A DNA stretch of 64,000 bases, taken from positions 2,251,001 through 2,315,000 of the forward strand of contig NC_010161.1 in the NCBI RefSeq assembly GCF_000196435.1, in the 5' to 3' direction. This document shows, in pieces, positions 52,685 through 61,783 of this stretch. Source of the stretch: Bartonella tribocorum CIP 105476 (GTDB lineage Bacteria > Pseudomonadota > Alphaproteobacteria > Rhizobiales > Rhizobiaceae). The position numbers and the translations under genes were made by a program. Under the pieces are notes generated by a model that saw nothing but the letters and a program-made list of their open reading frames with translations, ran no database searches and was not told the origin of the DNA. Numbering within the stretch: the first letter of the stretch is position 1; each line of letters starts with the position of its first letter.

Positions 52685-53089
52685 ATGAATAAAGTTCTCA
52701 TAACAACATTGCTACTTGGCACTGGACTTATCGCTGCTGGCTGTGAAAAAACCTATAGCGTCGCAGAATTTAAAAAAGATGAAAAATTACGCTTCGAGTG
52801 GGATGCGAAATGTGGATTTGCAGGAACTTCAAAAAATTGTGAAAACATGCGGTTAGCATTTTTAGAACTTCAGAAAGAATATGAAGCAAAAGAAGCAGAA
52901 AGAAGTCGTAAAATTGCAGAAGAAAATCGCAAAAGATATGAAGAATTTATGGCGAAACAAAAAGCCAGAATTAAAAAAATGAGAGAAGAGAATCAAAAAT
53001 TCCTTGCTGAACAAAGAGCAAAACGACGTGCTGAGGAAGAACGAAGAGCAAAAGAGCGCGCGGAAGAAGAACAACAGAATAATAATTAA
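52685..53089 (+). CDS. EexN-like lipoprotein, copy 5 (amplified module 2)
   Basis: This 134-residue lipoprotein has lipobox LIAAGC. The core up to about residue 60 is almost identical to copy 3, including [18 protein letters not shown], and the tail is again different (IAEENRKRYEEFMAKQKARI). It begins with the same AAGGGGAAATATTG leader as copy 4. The pattern suggests repeated duplication followed by divergence of tails. Confidence 0.85.
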   Translation: MNKVLITTLLLGTGLIAAGCEKTYSVAEFKKDEKLRFEWDAKCGFAGTSKNCENMRLAFLELQKEYEAKEAERSRKIAEENRKRYEEFMAKQKARIKKMREENQKFLAEQRAKRRAEEERRAKERAEEEQQNNN

Positions 53090-53115
53090 GACATAATGAA
53101 GAGCGGAGCATCTCA

Positions 53116-53325
53116 ATGGCAGTAGAAAGTAAAGGCATATTCACTAGGATAGACAATATGTTGATGGAACCCCTTACAGAGATAACGGATAACATCCATT
53201 GCCCTTTAGCTGCTCAACTTAAAGAGCTCTATGCACTATATATTACATTTATGGCAAGATTATGTCGCTGCCCTAGATTTATCATCACTGGTTGTGAAAC
53301 AACCTATAACACAAGCATAATTTAA
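53116..53325 (+). pseudogene. virB6 5' fragment, module 2
   Basis: A 69-codon frame with the VirB6 start (MAVESKGIFTRIDNMLMEPL), then a short non-homologous tail that includes CETTYNTS-like codons. It is not able to make a channel protein. Confidence 0.85.
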
Positions 53326-53374
53326 ACATTGTGCTCAAACCTTGTAAAACTGAAAGGAAAAAGGGGAAATATCG

Positions 53375-53755
53375 ATGAATAAAGTTCTCATAACAACATT
53401 GCTACTTGGCACAGGACTTATCGCTGCTGGCTGTGAAAAAACCTATAGCGTTGCAGAATTTAAAAAAGATAAAAAATTGATGGAAGAGTGGAATGCTAAA
53501 TGTGGATTCGCAGGAACAGCCAAAAATTGTGAAAACTTAAGATTAGCGCAGCTTGAACTTCAAAAGGAATATGAAGCAAAAGCGGAAGAGAGACAGCGTA
53601 AAGCCGCAGAAGACTTGGATAAAAGATTAAAGGCACGTAGGGATAAAGAACACGCTGAATATGTAAAATGGAAAGCTGAATTTGAAGCAAAACAACGAGC
53701 TAAAGCTGAAAAAGAAGCGAAAGAAAAAGCTGAACAGAAACAGGGTAGTGATTGA
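53375..53755 (+). CDS. EexN-like lipoprotein, copy 6 (amplified module 3)
   Basis: This 126-residue lipoprotein has lipobox LIAAGC and core [21 protein letters not shown], closest to copy 2 in the first half. The tail (AAEDLDKRLKARRDKEHAEY) is distinct. It is followed by a longer remnant of virB6. Confidence 0.85.
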   Translation: MNKVLITTLLLGTGLIAAGCEKTYSVAEFKKDKKLMEEWNAKCGFAGTAKNCENLRLAQLELQKEYEAKAEERQRKAAEDLDKRLKARRDKEHAEYVKWKAEFEAKQRAKAEKEAKEKAEQKQGSD

Positions 53756-53801
53756 ATCACAAGCGTTCATACTTAGAAAAATTAGATAAAACGGACATGC
53801 A

Positions 53802-54060
53802 ATGGCATTTGAAAATTTACATATTTTTACCACTATAGATACAAATTTAGTTCATTCCATTACAAAAATAATGGATAAAACCATTTCCAATCTTGCAGCG
53901 TCTTTAGCTACTCCGCTTAAAGCATCTTGTACAATCTATATTGCATTTATGGGGTACAATATCATCTCTGGGCGTTATTCTATCCCCTTATAGGACTTTT
54001 TAACAACAGCTTTCAAACTTGGCATCATTGTTGTACGCACCACAAACGCCGCTGCTTATA
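53802..54060 (+). pseudogene. virB6 5' fragment, module 3, joined to the fic gene
   Basis: A 63-codon frame starts MAFENLHIFTTIDTNL and follows VirB6 through KASCTIYIAFMGYNIISGRYSIPL, then stops at 53,993. VirB6-like codons continue to about 54,060 (TAFKLGIIVVRTTNAA). The match ends exactly where the inverted fic gene begins. It is the most diverged module. Confidence 0.8.
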
Positions 54061-54649
54061 AGAGATTGAGGTTTTGACGAATAAGTACAGACAAGTGTTC
54101 AGAATTCCCAAAATGGGCTGCAATTGATGCCTTTGTCATTTCCTCTCGCGTGATACCGTCCCAGTTGATATTATAACCAGCTTCACGAGCAAGTTGCCCC
54201 ATAAATTCACGCAACGTGCGCCCATTTCCCTCTCGAAAGGGATGCAAGGCATTCAACTCTCCCATGTAATATCCTGCTCTTTGGCTAAATTCATCTGCAT
54301 CAAGACCACGCAGATACTGTTCTTTTGCAAGCTGTTGCGTAATCTTCGGTGTATAACTTTCAATCTGATGATAACTCGCAAACATACTATTGCCTTTGGC
54401 AATATCTATTGAACGGATCTCTCCCGCCCATTCATAGACGTCACCAAACAGTTTTCTATGAATCTCTTTCATGTGATCGAGATCAAACTTACCACCCGTA
54501 GCAGCACGCATAAGTTCAAAAGACCTTACATAAGCGAAAGTAGATTCTACACGCTCCAGTGCGGTTTTATCCTGAATTTCAAACCGATTATACATCACAC
54601 CAGTTTTAGGATCAGTATAAGGATCACCGCCCCCTTTATATTTCTCCAC
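54056..54649 (-). CDS. vbhT: VbhT-like Fic toxin lacking the BID domain
   Basis: This 197-residue protein is a Fic-domain AMP-transferase. The active-site motif HPFREGNGR is at residues 136-144. The N-terminal part (DPYTDPKTGVMYN, then KFDLDHMKEIHRKLFGDVYEWAGEIR) closely resembles VbhT of Bartonella. It ends with RQNLNLL right after the Fic core, so the C-terminal BID secretion signal of VbhT is absent. Its last codons and stop come from the junction with a virB6 fragment. As an intact Fic domain it could still AMPylate host topoisomerases if the antitoxin were lost. Confidence 0.9.
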   Translation of the reverse strand: MEKYKGGGDPYTDPKTGVMYNRFEIQDKTALERVESTFAYVRSFELMRAATGGKFDLDHMKEIHRKLFGDVYEWAGEIRSIDIAKGNSMFASYHQIESYTPKITQQLAKEQYLRGLDADEFSQRAGYYMGELNALHPFREGNGRTLREFMGQLAREAGYNINWDGITREEMTKASIAAHFGNSEHLSVLIRQNLNLL

Positions 54650-54824
54650 GTTTTATCCGTTCCATAAGATCCTTGATTACATCACTTGTTTCAAGTTCTC
54701 CAATAATAACCCGCTCCATTTGCTCCACGACTTTTGGATCTGGTTCCAACCCCTCTAAACGTTGACTTGCTAATGCATTTTTAGCAGCAAAGCGACGTCG
54801 CTTAATTTCGTCTTCACTCAACAT
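54636..54824 (-). CDS. vbhA: VbhA-like Fic antitoxin
   Basis: This 62-residue protein carries the inhibitory helix motif of class I Fic antitoxins, SQRLEG at residues 20-25, with the key Glu24. The whole sequence is close to VbhA (ending VIKDLMERIKRGEI). It is a strong ORF behind TAAAGGAGG and overlaps the toxin start by 14 bases. It should keep the Fic toxin inactive in the bacterium. Confidence 0.92.
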   Translation of the reverse strand: MLSEDEIKRRRFAAKNALASQRLEGLEPDPKVVEQMERVIIGELETSDVIKDLMERIKRGEI

Positions 54825-55020
54825 ATAAAATCCTCCTTTAGCTTATCTTCATCATGGCTCGAATAAGCCGCTGACACAAGACTTTATTCCTTGCTTTACC
54901 GTGTCACATCTTTTGATTTTATACGCTCTATCTCGCGTTATTTTGCTCTCCCCAATATCTCTGTTGCAAAAATTTAACAGCCGTTTGAAACTCTTTTATG
55001 CAATCTTTATCATGAGACTG
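54825..55020. other. Intergenic region between toxin-antitoxin genes
   Basis: About 200 AT-rich bases with no gene. The strong vbhA binding site lies at its left end. No clear promoter pair or hairpin stands out. Confidence 0.4.
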
Positions 55021-55269
55021 TTATTGAGAAATTTCTTTTGATAAATCATAATTTGTTTGCACTGCAAGCCACATACGTGCTGTGCTTACACCAGCCATTT
55101 CAAGCCTAATAGCAAGATGAGCACTCATAGCGGCTTTTCCATTTAAAACTCTAGAAAGTGTTCCACAAGATACACCAAGCCACTCTGCTGCTTCATTAAT
55201 TGATAAACCAAGCTCTTTGATCACATCTTCACGCAATAACTCACCGGGATGTGAAGGATTCTTCATCAT
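55021..55269 (-). CDS. higA: HigA-type antitoxin
   Basis: This 82-residue XRE-family protein has the HigA signature HPGELLREDVIKELGLSINEAAEWLGVS (read in parts) with recognition helix GTLSRVLNGKAAMS. It would neutralise HigB and repress the operon. The higB upstream is broken, so it is an orphan antitoxin; it may have been kept as a regulator or to guard against other HigB toxins. Confidence 0.9.
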   Translation of the reverse strand: MMKNPSHPGELLREDVIKELGLSINEAAEWLGVSCGTLSRVLNGKAAMSAHLAIRLEMAGVSTARMWLAVQTNYDLSKEISQ

Positions 55270-55288
55270 TGTTTAGATCTCCTTTTTG

Positions 55289-55583
55289 ATGATAATCTAG
55301 ATAATCAACTATTTAGACATCGACGCCATCAAAACGAAATATTACACGACTCTTTCCATTGACAATAACTGACCAATAATTCTTGAGATCACTTTTTAGC
55401 AGATACAATCAAAAGGACGCATAACTTTAAATCTTTTGGTGCTACATCTCCTTCAAGAGCACCTAAATCGGCATGGGCGGCTCTAATCCCTTTAGTCGTA
55501 CCAGTATTATAGAAGGCTTCAATCCTTTTATGTTTAAATCCTAAAATCCTATAGCGTGTAACACGACAAGATACAAAAAACAT
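55289..55583 (-). pseudogene. higB toxin pseudogene
   Basis: Upstream of higA the minus strand encodes FKHKRIEAFYNTGTTKGI and ADLGAL, the start of a HigB-like toxin. A TGA follows after SAKK. In another frame the core continues as DLKNYWSVIVNGKSRVIFRF, then meets TAA before the closing DYLDYH motif. Two lesions, a frameshift and a stop, destroy it. A strong RBS remains upstream of higA. Confidence 0.85.
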
Positions 55584-55634
55584 TTATTATTTTTATATCA
55601 CATGGCTTTTTTTACTTTATAAACATTAGAATTA

Positions 55635-55774
55635 TCATGAAAAAAATTTATCCTTCTCATCTTTGTATTTTTCAAGGGCAGCACCCACGCGTGTATCATG
55701 ATGAGTAATCGCATCCATCAACTCTGTCACAACCGTATCCAACACCTCTCGTGCATCCCCTTCCGCCATAAGGC
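55635..55774 (-). pseudogene. Duplicated 3' end of glmM
   Basis: This stretch matches the last 30 codons of glmM ([19 protein letters not shown], then [11 protein letters not shown]) with a few substitutions and continues GAALEKYKDEKDKFFS to a TAG-type end. That tail is not in the intact glmM (56,063), which ends DCI instead. It may be the ancestral glmM end left behind after insertion or recombination. Confidence 0.8.
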
Positions 55775-56062
55775 GAACCAACACACTTGCAAAACAGATC
55801 ACATCCTCCGTTAAAAATCTTGAGTCAATGATACCACACATTGCCGCAAAAAAACTTAAGAACTCTTCTCCCCCACTTAAAAGACCCCTTCTAGAACATA
55901 TCTGCCAAGATCTTCTCCTACCCCCCTCAACCATCATAGAAAACATCGCCAAAGGCTACCCACTTCCCCCAACGAATATTCCTTCAATAAATCATCTTAG
56001 CAGCTTCCTTTTATTTTTCAAAAGATGACCTGATCGCTTACCCTCAAAAAATTCAAGATTCC

Positions 56063-57424
56063 TCAAATACAGTCCACGCGTGTATCATGATGAGTAATCA
56101 CATCCATCAACTCTGTGACGACCGTATCCAACACTTCTCGTGCATCGCCTTCAGCCATAAGGCGGATAACGGGTTCAGTTCCAGAAGCACGAATAACCAA
56201 CCGTGCCTCTTTTCCCAACCGCTTCTCTGCTTGATCAATAGCCGTTTTGACGGGATTTTTTTTCAAAACATTTTTATTTTTAATCGTTACATTTTTTAAA
56301 ATTTGCGGTACAGGTTCAAACCGTTGACACAATTGGCTCATAGGATTTTGACTTTCCTTCATACAAGCTAAAATCTGCAGAGCTGCCACCAACCCATCAC
56401 CCGTTGTTCCAAAATCACTAAGCACAATATGCCCCGAAGCCTCACCTCCAACATTATATCCCTTTTGGCGCATGGCATCGACAACATAACGATCTCCAAC
56501 TTTTGTCCTGATAAGGTCTAACCCTTTGCCGTTCAAAAACCGCTCCAGTCCCAGATTGGACATAATCGTTGTGACAACCCCATTGCACCGCAATCGTCCC
56601 ATTTTATGCCAATTTTCAGCAATCACAGCAATCAACTGATCCCCATCAACCGTTTGTGCTTTTTCATCAACAATGAGAACACGATCACCATCTCCATCAA
56701 GAGCAATGCCTACATCAGCACGCACTTCATGCACTTTGCGTTTTAAAGAGCTTAAATCGGTTGAGCCACATTTTTGATTAATATTGGTCCCATTGGGTTC
56801 ATCATGAATAGCAAAAACCTCAGCTCCTAATTCCCATAAAGCCCGGGGGGCGGCTTTATAAGCAGCCCCATTGGCACAATCCACAACAATACGCACAGCA
56901 TCTAAGCGAACATCACGGGGCAATGTTCGTTTGGCATATTCAATATAACGATAAATATCCCCCTCGACCCGTTTTGCAGAACCAATTTCGGCAGAACTTG
57001 CTAAAGATTTGGAAAGATCTGTATCGATCAATTGTTCAATTTTTGCTTCCATATCATCTGAAAGTTTAAAACCATCAGGACCAAAAAGTTTAATTCCATT
57101 ATCATAGAAAGGATTATGAGAAGCAGAAATCATCACCCCAAGATCCGCGCGCAAAGAGCGGCAAAGCATTGCAACAGCAGGTGTTGGGACTGGTCCTAAT
57201 AAAAAAACGTCCATCCCCGCAGCAGTCAATCCTGAAACCAAAGCATTTTCCAACATATAGCCAGATAACCGCGTATCCTTGCCAATCACCACACGACGCG
57301 ATTGATGTTGTGAACGGAACAAAACCCCTACAGCCATCCCCACCTTCATGGCAAAATCCGGTGTCATGGGAAATGAATTGGCTTTCCCCCGAATTCCATC
57401 TGTACCAAAATATTTTTGCACCAT
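56063..57424 (-). CDS. glmM: Phosphoglucosamine mutase
   Basis: This 453-residue enzyme converts glucosamine-6-phosphate to glucosamine-1-phosphate for peptidoglycan and LPS. The active-site serine loop ISASHNP has Ser102. The metal loop DGDGDR lies near residue 242, the sugar loop GEASGH near 325, and the phosphate loop RASGTEP near 410. The gene is complete, but its last three residues may be replaced by the duplication next to it. It follows ftsH and precedes the mobile region. Confidence 0.95.
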   Translation of the reverse strand: MVQKYFGTDGIRGKANSFPMTPDFAMKVGMAVGVLFRSQHQSRRVVIGKDTRLSGYMLENALVSGLTAAGMDVFLLGPVPTPAVAMLCRSLRADLGVMISASHNPFYDNGIKLFGPDGFKLSDDMEAKIEQLIDTDLSKSLASSAEIGSAKRVEGDIYRYIEYAKRTLPRDVRLDAVRIVVDCANGAAYKAAPRALWELGAEVFAIHDEPNGTNINQKCGSTDLSSLKRKVHEVRADVGIALDGDGDRVLIVDEKAQTVDGDQLIAVIAENWHKMGRLRCNGVVTTIMSNLGLERFLNGKGLDLIRTKVGDRYVVDAMRQKGYNVGGEASGHIVLSDFGTTGDGLVAALQILACMKESQNPMSQLCQRFEPVPQILKNVTIKNKNVLKKNPVKTAIDQAEKRLGKEARLVIRASGTEPVIRLMAEGDAREVLDTVVTELMDVITHHDTRVDCI

Positions 57425-57994
57425 GCCTCTTTCCTTTATACTTCTTCCCTTGACTTTTCTCTAAAATTCTAACAGCCCCATTGGTACAATAGTCCCCCTT
57501 ACCCTATACCCCTCACCCTATAAATGAAACCATTGGACTCACCCCTCATCTTTTTAGATGATAAAAAAATCTTCTTCACCATCTACACACCAAATCACTC
57601 TCAACCAAAGGATAATTTCACGCCCTCAGTCCAAATCGGCAAGGCAACCCATCGCCTAACCTCACGCCCTTGACCCAAATCCGCAAGGCAACAAATCACC
57701 TAACCTCATACCCTTGACCCAAATCCGCAAGAGAACCCATCGCCTAACCTCATACCCTTGACCCAAATTCGCAAGGCAACCCATCACCTAACCTCATACC
57801 CTTGACCCAAATTCGCAAGGCAACAAATCACCTTATCCCTTGCTAAACCATCATAATACAACGGCTTTGCTTAATTTTTTCCTTCCATATTTTGGCAAAG
57901 ATCACATCAAAGGCGCAAGCAATGCTCGCGCCCTTCTCAAAGAATTCAAAATTTTTCCCAAAACATAGTCCCTCAAGCAATCTTAAAAAGGATT
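57425..57994. other. Intergenic region with 44-bp minisatellite
   Basis: About 570 bases between glmM and ftsH without a gene. The central part is a five-copy tandem repeat, described separately. Its flanks are AT-rich with a run of C/A-rich sequence. The 3' end near 57,900-57,960 holds no clear hairpin. Confidence 0.6.
57616..57835 (+). repeat. Five tandem 44-bp repeats
   Basis: Units start at 57616, 57660, 57704, 57748 and 57792. Each has CTTGACCCAAAT and GCAAGGCAAC with a closing CACCTAA or similar. The first unit is the most diverged. There is no CRISPR-like alternation of repeat and spacer. Confidence 0.9.
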
Positions 57995-60163
57995 TTATTT
58001 TCCTTTATCAGATCCCGCAGGTTTTGACTTTTTTTCAGCACTGCTTTTACTGTGAGAGTGATTGACTGATTTTGTAGTATCTTTTGCACCTTGTGCCTTT
58101 TTCTCCGCTTCATCCGATTGCGCTCTTTTAGACTCAGTATTCTTGGAGTGAGTACCACTGGATTTTACTGTTTTCTTCCCAACAACGCCCTCTGCCTTGC
58201 CTGCCTCACCTTTAACGGCCTCTTCTTTATGGGACACTGTGTTAGGTGTTATTTTAGCATCTTTTTCATCGACCACAGAGTCCCCTACCTTCACGGTTCC
58301 AGTTTTTGGAACAGAAGAAGTCCGCGGTGCAGCACCCTCATCTTTCTGTGTGCGTGAAGGAGGCTTTCCTGCAATGACCTCGTTAATTTCAGCACCGGTT
58401 AAAGTTTCATATTCCAACAAGCCTTGTGCTAAAGCAAACCATTCTTTTCTTTTTGTTTTCAAAATATTGGTCGCACTTTTATAAGCATCATCAATAAGCT
58501 TACGCACTTCCATATCAATCATGCGCGCTGTTTCTTCAGAGACATTTTGTGTTCGCGCAACAGAATGCCCTAAAAAGACCTCATCTTGGTTATCGCCATA
58601 AGCGACATTTCCAAGCAGATCAGAAAATCCCCACCGTGTGATCATTGCGCGGGCTAATTTAGTTGCTTGTTCAATATCAGAAGAAGCCCCCGATGTGATA
58701 TTTTCCTTTCCAAACTTCAATTCTTCAGCCACACGCCCGCCCATCATGATAGCCAAACGCGAAATCATCCACCGATAACTCATGGAATAGCGATCACCTT
58801 CAGGCAATTGCATCACCATTCCCAATGCCCTTCCCCTTGGAACAATGGTTGCTTTGTGGACAGGATCAGCAACCGGCACATTGAGCGCTACGATAGCATG
58901 TCCTGCTTCGTGGTAAGCAGTAAGTTCTTTTTCCTCTTGTGTCATAGCGGTTGAACGGCGTTCAGCCCCCATCATCACCTTATCTTTTGCGTCTTCGAAT
59001 TCTTGCATTGTCACGACTCTTTTATTACGGCTTGCAGCCATAAGAGCAGCTTCATTGACAAGATTCATCAAGTCCGCACCGGAAAATCCTGGTGTTCCCC
59101 TTGCCAAAATTTTTAAGTCAACATTCGGGGCTAAAGGCACATTGCGCACATGCACTTTCAAGATTTGTTCACGCCCAGAAACATCAGGGTTTGGCACAAC
59201 AACTTGTCGGTCAAAACGCCCTGGTCTCAATAAAGCAGGATCAAGCACATCAGGGCGATTTGTTGCAGCAATAAGAATAATACTTTCATTGGGCTCAAAC
59301 CCATCCATTTCGACAAGCAATTGATTTAAGGTCTGCTCGCGTTCATCATTTCCACCACCAAGTCCAGCCCCCCGATGACGTCCAACCGCATCAATTTCAT
59401 CGATAAAGATAATACAAGGGGCATTTTTTTTAGCCTGTTCAAACATATCACGCACACGGCTCGCCCCAACACCAACAAACATTTCAACAAAATCAGATCC
59501 TGAAATAGTAAAGAATGGCACATTGGCTTCACCCGCTACAGAGCGCGCTAACAAAGTTTTACCGGTTCCTGGAGGACCAACAAGCAAAACACCGCGAGGA
59601 ATACGCCCCCCTAAACGTTGAAATTTTTGTGGTTCGCGTAAAAATTCAACAATTTCTTGGAGATCTTGTTTTGCTTCTTCAACGCCTGCAACATCTTTAA
59701 AGGTAACACGTCCTTGCGCTTCATTAAGCAATCTTGCTTTTGATTTGCCAAATCCCATTGCACCGCGTGATCCATTTTGCATTTGTCGCATAAAAAAGAC
59801 CCACGCCCCAACAATAATAATAACAGGCAACAAAGAAAAAAGAAGATTGAGGAAGATACTATTTCCAGAGCTTTCAGGAATAGCTTTAACATTCACGTTT
59901 TTGCTTTCCAATTTTTGTATCAAACCTGGATCACGTGGTGCAAAAGTTGAAATAGTTCTGTGTTCGGCAGTTTGTCCTGTTAACTTTTGACCTTGAATGG
60001 TCACCGATTTTAGCTCATTATTCTCAACCTTTTGCAAAAATTCAGAATAGGAGACTTCTCCACCACCAGAACGTTGACTATCTCCATTAAAAATAGAAAA
60101 CGATATAATCAAAATCAAGGCAATAACTCCCCAAATGAGGAGAGAGCGGTAATTGGAATTCAT
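57995..60163 (-). CDS. ftsH: ATP-dependent zinc metalloprotease FtsH
   Basis: This 722-residue inner-membrane protease has spans at about 7-24 and 104-126, the AAA domain with Walker A GPPGTGKT (196-203) and Walker [12 protein letters not shown] (251-261), the SRH arginine region ([14 protein letters not shown]), and the zinc site HEAGH at 418-422. The C-terminal 100 residues are Lys/Ser/Ala-rich and unusually long. It degrades misfolded membrane proteins and regulatory targets. Confidence 0.97.
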   Translation of the reverse strand: MNSNYRSLLIWGVIALILIISFSIFNGDSQRSGGGEVSYSEFLQKVENNELKSVTIQGQKLTGQTAEHRTISTFAPRDPGLIQKLESKNVNVKAIPESSGNSIFLNLLFSLLPVIIIVGAWVFFMRQMQNGSRGAMGFGKSKARLLNEAQGRVTFKDVAGVEEAKQDLQEIVEFLREPQKFQRLGGRIPRGVLLVGPPGTGKTLLARSVAGEANVPFFTISGSDFVEMFVGVGASRVRDMFEQAKKNAPCIIFIDEIDAVGRHRGAGLGGGNDEREQTLNQLLVEMDGFEPNESIILIAATNRPDVLDPALLRPGRFDRQVVVPNPDVSGREQILKVHVRNVPLAPNVDLKILARGTPGFSGADLMNLVNEAALMAASRNKRVVTMQEFEDAKDKVMMGAERRSTAMTQEEKELTAYHEAGHAIVALNVPVADPVHKATIVPRGRALGMVMQLPEGDRYSMSYRWMISRLAIMMGGRVAEELKFGKENITSGASSDIEQATKLARAMITRWGFSDLLGNVAYGDNQDEVFLGHSVARTQNVSEETARMIDMEVRKLIDDAYKSATNILKTKRKEWFALAQGLLEYETLTGAEINEVIAGKPPSRTQKDEGAAPRTSSVPKTGTVKVGDSVVDEKDAKITPNTVSHKEEAVKGEAGKAEGVVGKKTVKSSGTHSKNTESKRAQSDEAEKKAQGAKDTTKSVNHSHSKSSAEKKSKPAGSDKGK

Positions 60164-60277
60164 ATTCAGCCCACTTAATCAAATATATATTTCAAACAGT
60201 TCCTCTTAACATATAACCTTGTCATCCCCTTGCCAAGGGATGAGAGGCGGTTTATTCTCTTTTAGAGTCATTTTTCT

Positions 60278-61765
60278 TTATCTTTTCACCTCAAGATTAA
60301 AAAAAGGTTCAACAACATTCACTAGCGCAGCATCTTCGCGTGAGGAAAGCCAATCGAAAGGCGCCATAATTCGCTTGATAATAACATTTTTATGAATAAT
60401 TGCTTGAGAAATCAACTCTGGAATATCACACCCTTTATCATTTGAAAGCATCAGCAATGATTGTAAGGAAGGAAAATGAGGCTTTTCAAGATTAGAATTG
60501 CTATTTTGTAATAAAGATTTCAGCTGTTCTAAATTTGCCACTCCAACCTTTATAGCCTCAGATCCATGATTTGTAATGCGATAACGCCCATCCCATAGAA
60601 GAGTTTCATCGGGCTCCACAAGAGCCTCTTTCATATTTCGCCTTTCACGCCACAAAGCAATACCCTCTTTATTATATTCAATAACACAGCCCGCACATGT
60701 AAAACGCCGCTTTTCTGGAGAATTGAGACAGAGTTTTTGCACAAGCATGCTTAATTTTTGATTAGAAAGCAAATAAAATCCCCCTCCCATCAACACAGCA
60801 AACAGCCCGACAACAAAAGGGAAACAGGAATGTTTCTGTAAAAATGGTGCAGGTTTTACGATGAAACAACGTCCATATTGAACCGTAATATCCAGAGCTA
60901 AAATCAAATCAGCAATATTTTGTGCTTGTTGACGACGCTGCCATGCCGCTTTATTTATTTTTTGAGCAATATTAACAAGCTTTTGTGAAGAAAGAGATTG
61001 GCGCACACGCACACGTTCAAAATTGCGATCTTCGTTTGTGGGATCATCAATCCATGTTTTTCCTTGTAAGCGTAAATAGTTCCGTAATGTTTGGCGTTGT
61101 ACGCCAAGAAGCGGTCGAATCAAGCGCACTTTTCTATGCAACAATGCCTCACGCGGAATACAGGATAAGCCACGCTCATAGAGAACCCCATAGCTTTTTT
61201 CGGCAATATTTTTTCTCGTTTCTCTGACATAATCTTCATCACGCCTAGCACCAGCTTTATCGCGCAGTGCTCCGGCAAAACCGCTTGCAGCCCCCCCATC
61301 ACACATAGCACCAACTTCATCGCGCAACGCACCTCTCCTCTTTTGAAGACGTTGACACCGCATTTGATAGGTTTCAACCTGATCATTGAGTGTATGTCCC
61401 GTCATAATAAGGGATGCACCTTGTTTTTGCGCTTCCTGAACCAAGAGATCATAGCGTGCAATACGAGCGCTGAAAGCAAGATGCGTCTTTGGTTTTTTGC
61501 CTTCCCACCGCACAGTGATATGTTTAATGTGATGATCACGACAAATTTCCGCAACAATTTCTGCTTCACGCGCGGATTCTTTACGCAGTTGATGATCAAC
61601 AGTGACAGCAATTATTTCCGGAGGAATTAAGAGCGTTTCCAAATATTCTTTGACCAAAAACATCAAAGCCAAAGAATCACTTCCCCCAGAGACGGCAAGA
61701 ATCACTCGTCGACACGGAATAAAATCCGATGTTTTAAAGAGATTTCTTGCCAGTCTAACGCACAC
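60278..61765 (-). CDS. tilS: tRNA(Ile)-lysidine synthase
   Basis: This 495-residue enzyme modifies C34 of tRNA-Ile with lysine so that it reads AUA. The PP-loop SGGSDS lies at residues 26-31. The N-terminal ATP-pyrophosphatase domain extends to about residue 260, with GHTLNDQVETYQMR near 120. An extra segment after residue 133 contains two RDEVGA/RDKAGA-like repeats and is unusual. The gene lies between ftsH and the Tol-Pal cpoB gene, the usual rhizobial order. Confidence 0.9.
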   Translation of the reverse strand: MCVRLARNLFKTSDFIPCRRVILAVSGGSDSLALMFLVKEYLETLLIPPEIIAVTVDHQLRKESAREAEIVAEICRDHHIKHITVRWEGKKPKTHLAFSARIARYDLLVQEAQKQGASLIMTGHTLNDQVETYQMRCQRLQKRRGALRDEVGAMCDGGAASGFAGALRDKAGARRDEDYVRETRKNIAEKSYGVLYERGLSCIPREALLHRKVRLIRPLLGVQRQTLRNYLRLQGKTWIDDPTNEDRNFERVRVRQSLSSQKLVNIAQKINKAAWQRRQQAQNIADLILALDITVQYGRCFIVKPAPFLQKHSCFPFVVGLFAVLMGGGFYLLSNQKLSMLVQKLCLNSPEKRRFTCAGCVIEYNKEGIALWRERRNMKEALVEPDETLLWDGRYRITNHGSEAIKVGVANLEQLKSLLQNSNSNLEKPHFPSLQSLLMLSNDKGCDIPELISQAIIHKNVIIKRIMAPFDWLSSREDAALVNVVEPFFNLEVKR

Positions 61766-61783
61766 CCAAAACGACCTCGCTGC

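Noticed and set aside
41828..54824. Complete conjugation system
   Set aside because: No relaxase, no VirD4/TraG coupling protein and no oriT-like nick region were found in the window, so transfer ability cannot be claimed.
55635..55952. A 105-codon frame read as a full gene
   Set aside because: Only its last third resembles a protein, the glmM end; the first part is random and has no start signal.
57616..57835. Possible CRISPR array
   Set aside because: The units are contiguous tandem repeats with no variable spacers, and there are no cas genes in the window.
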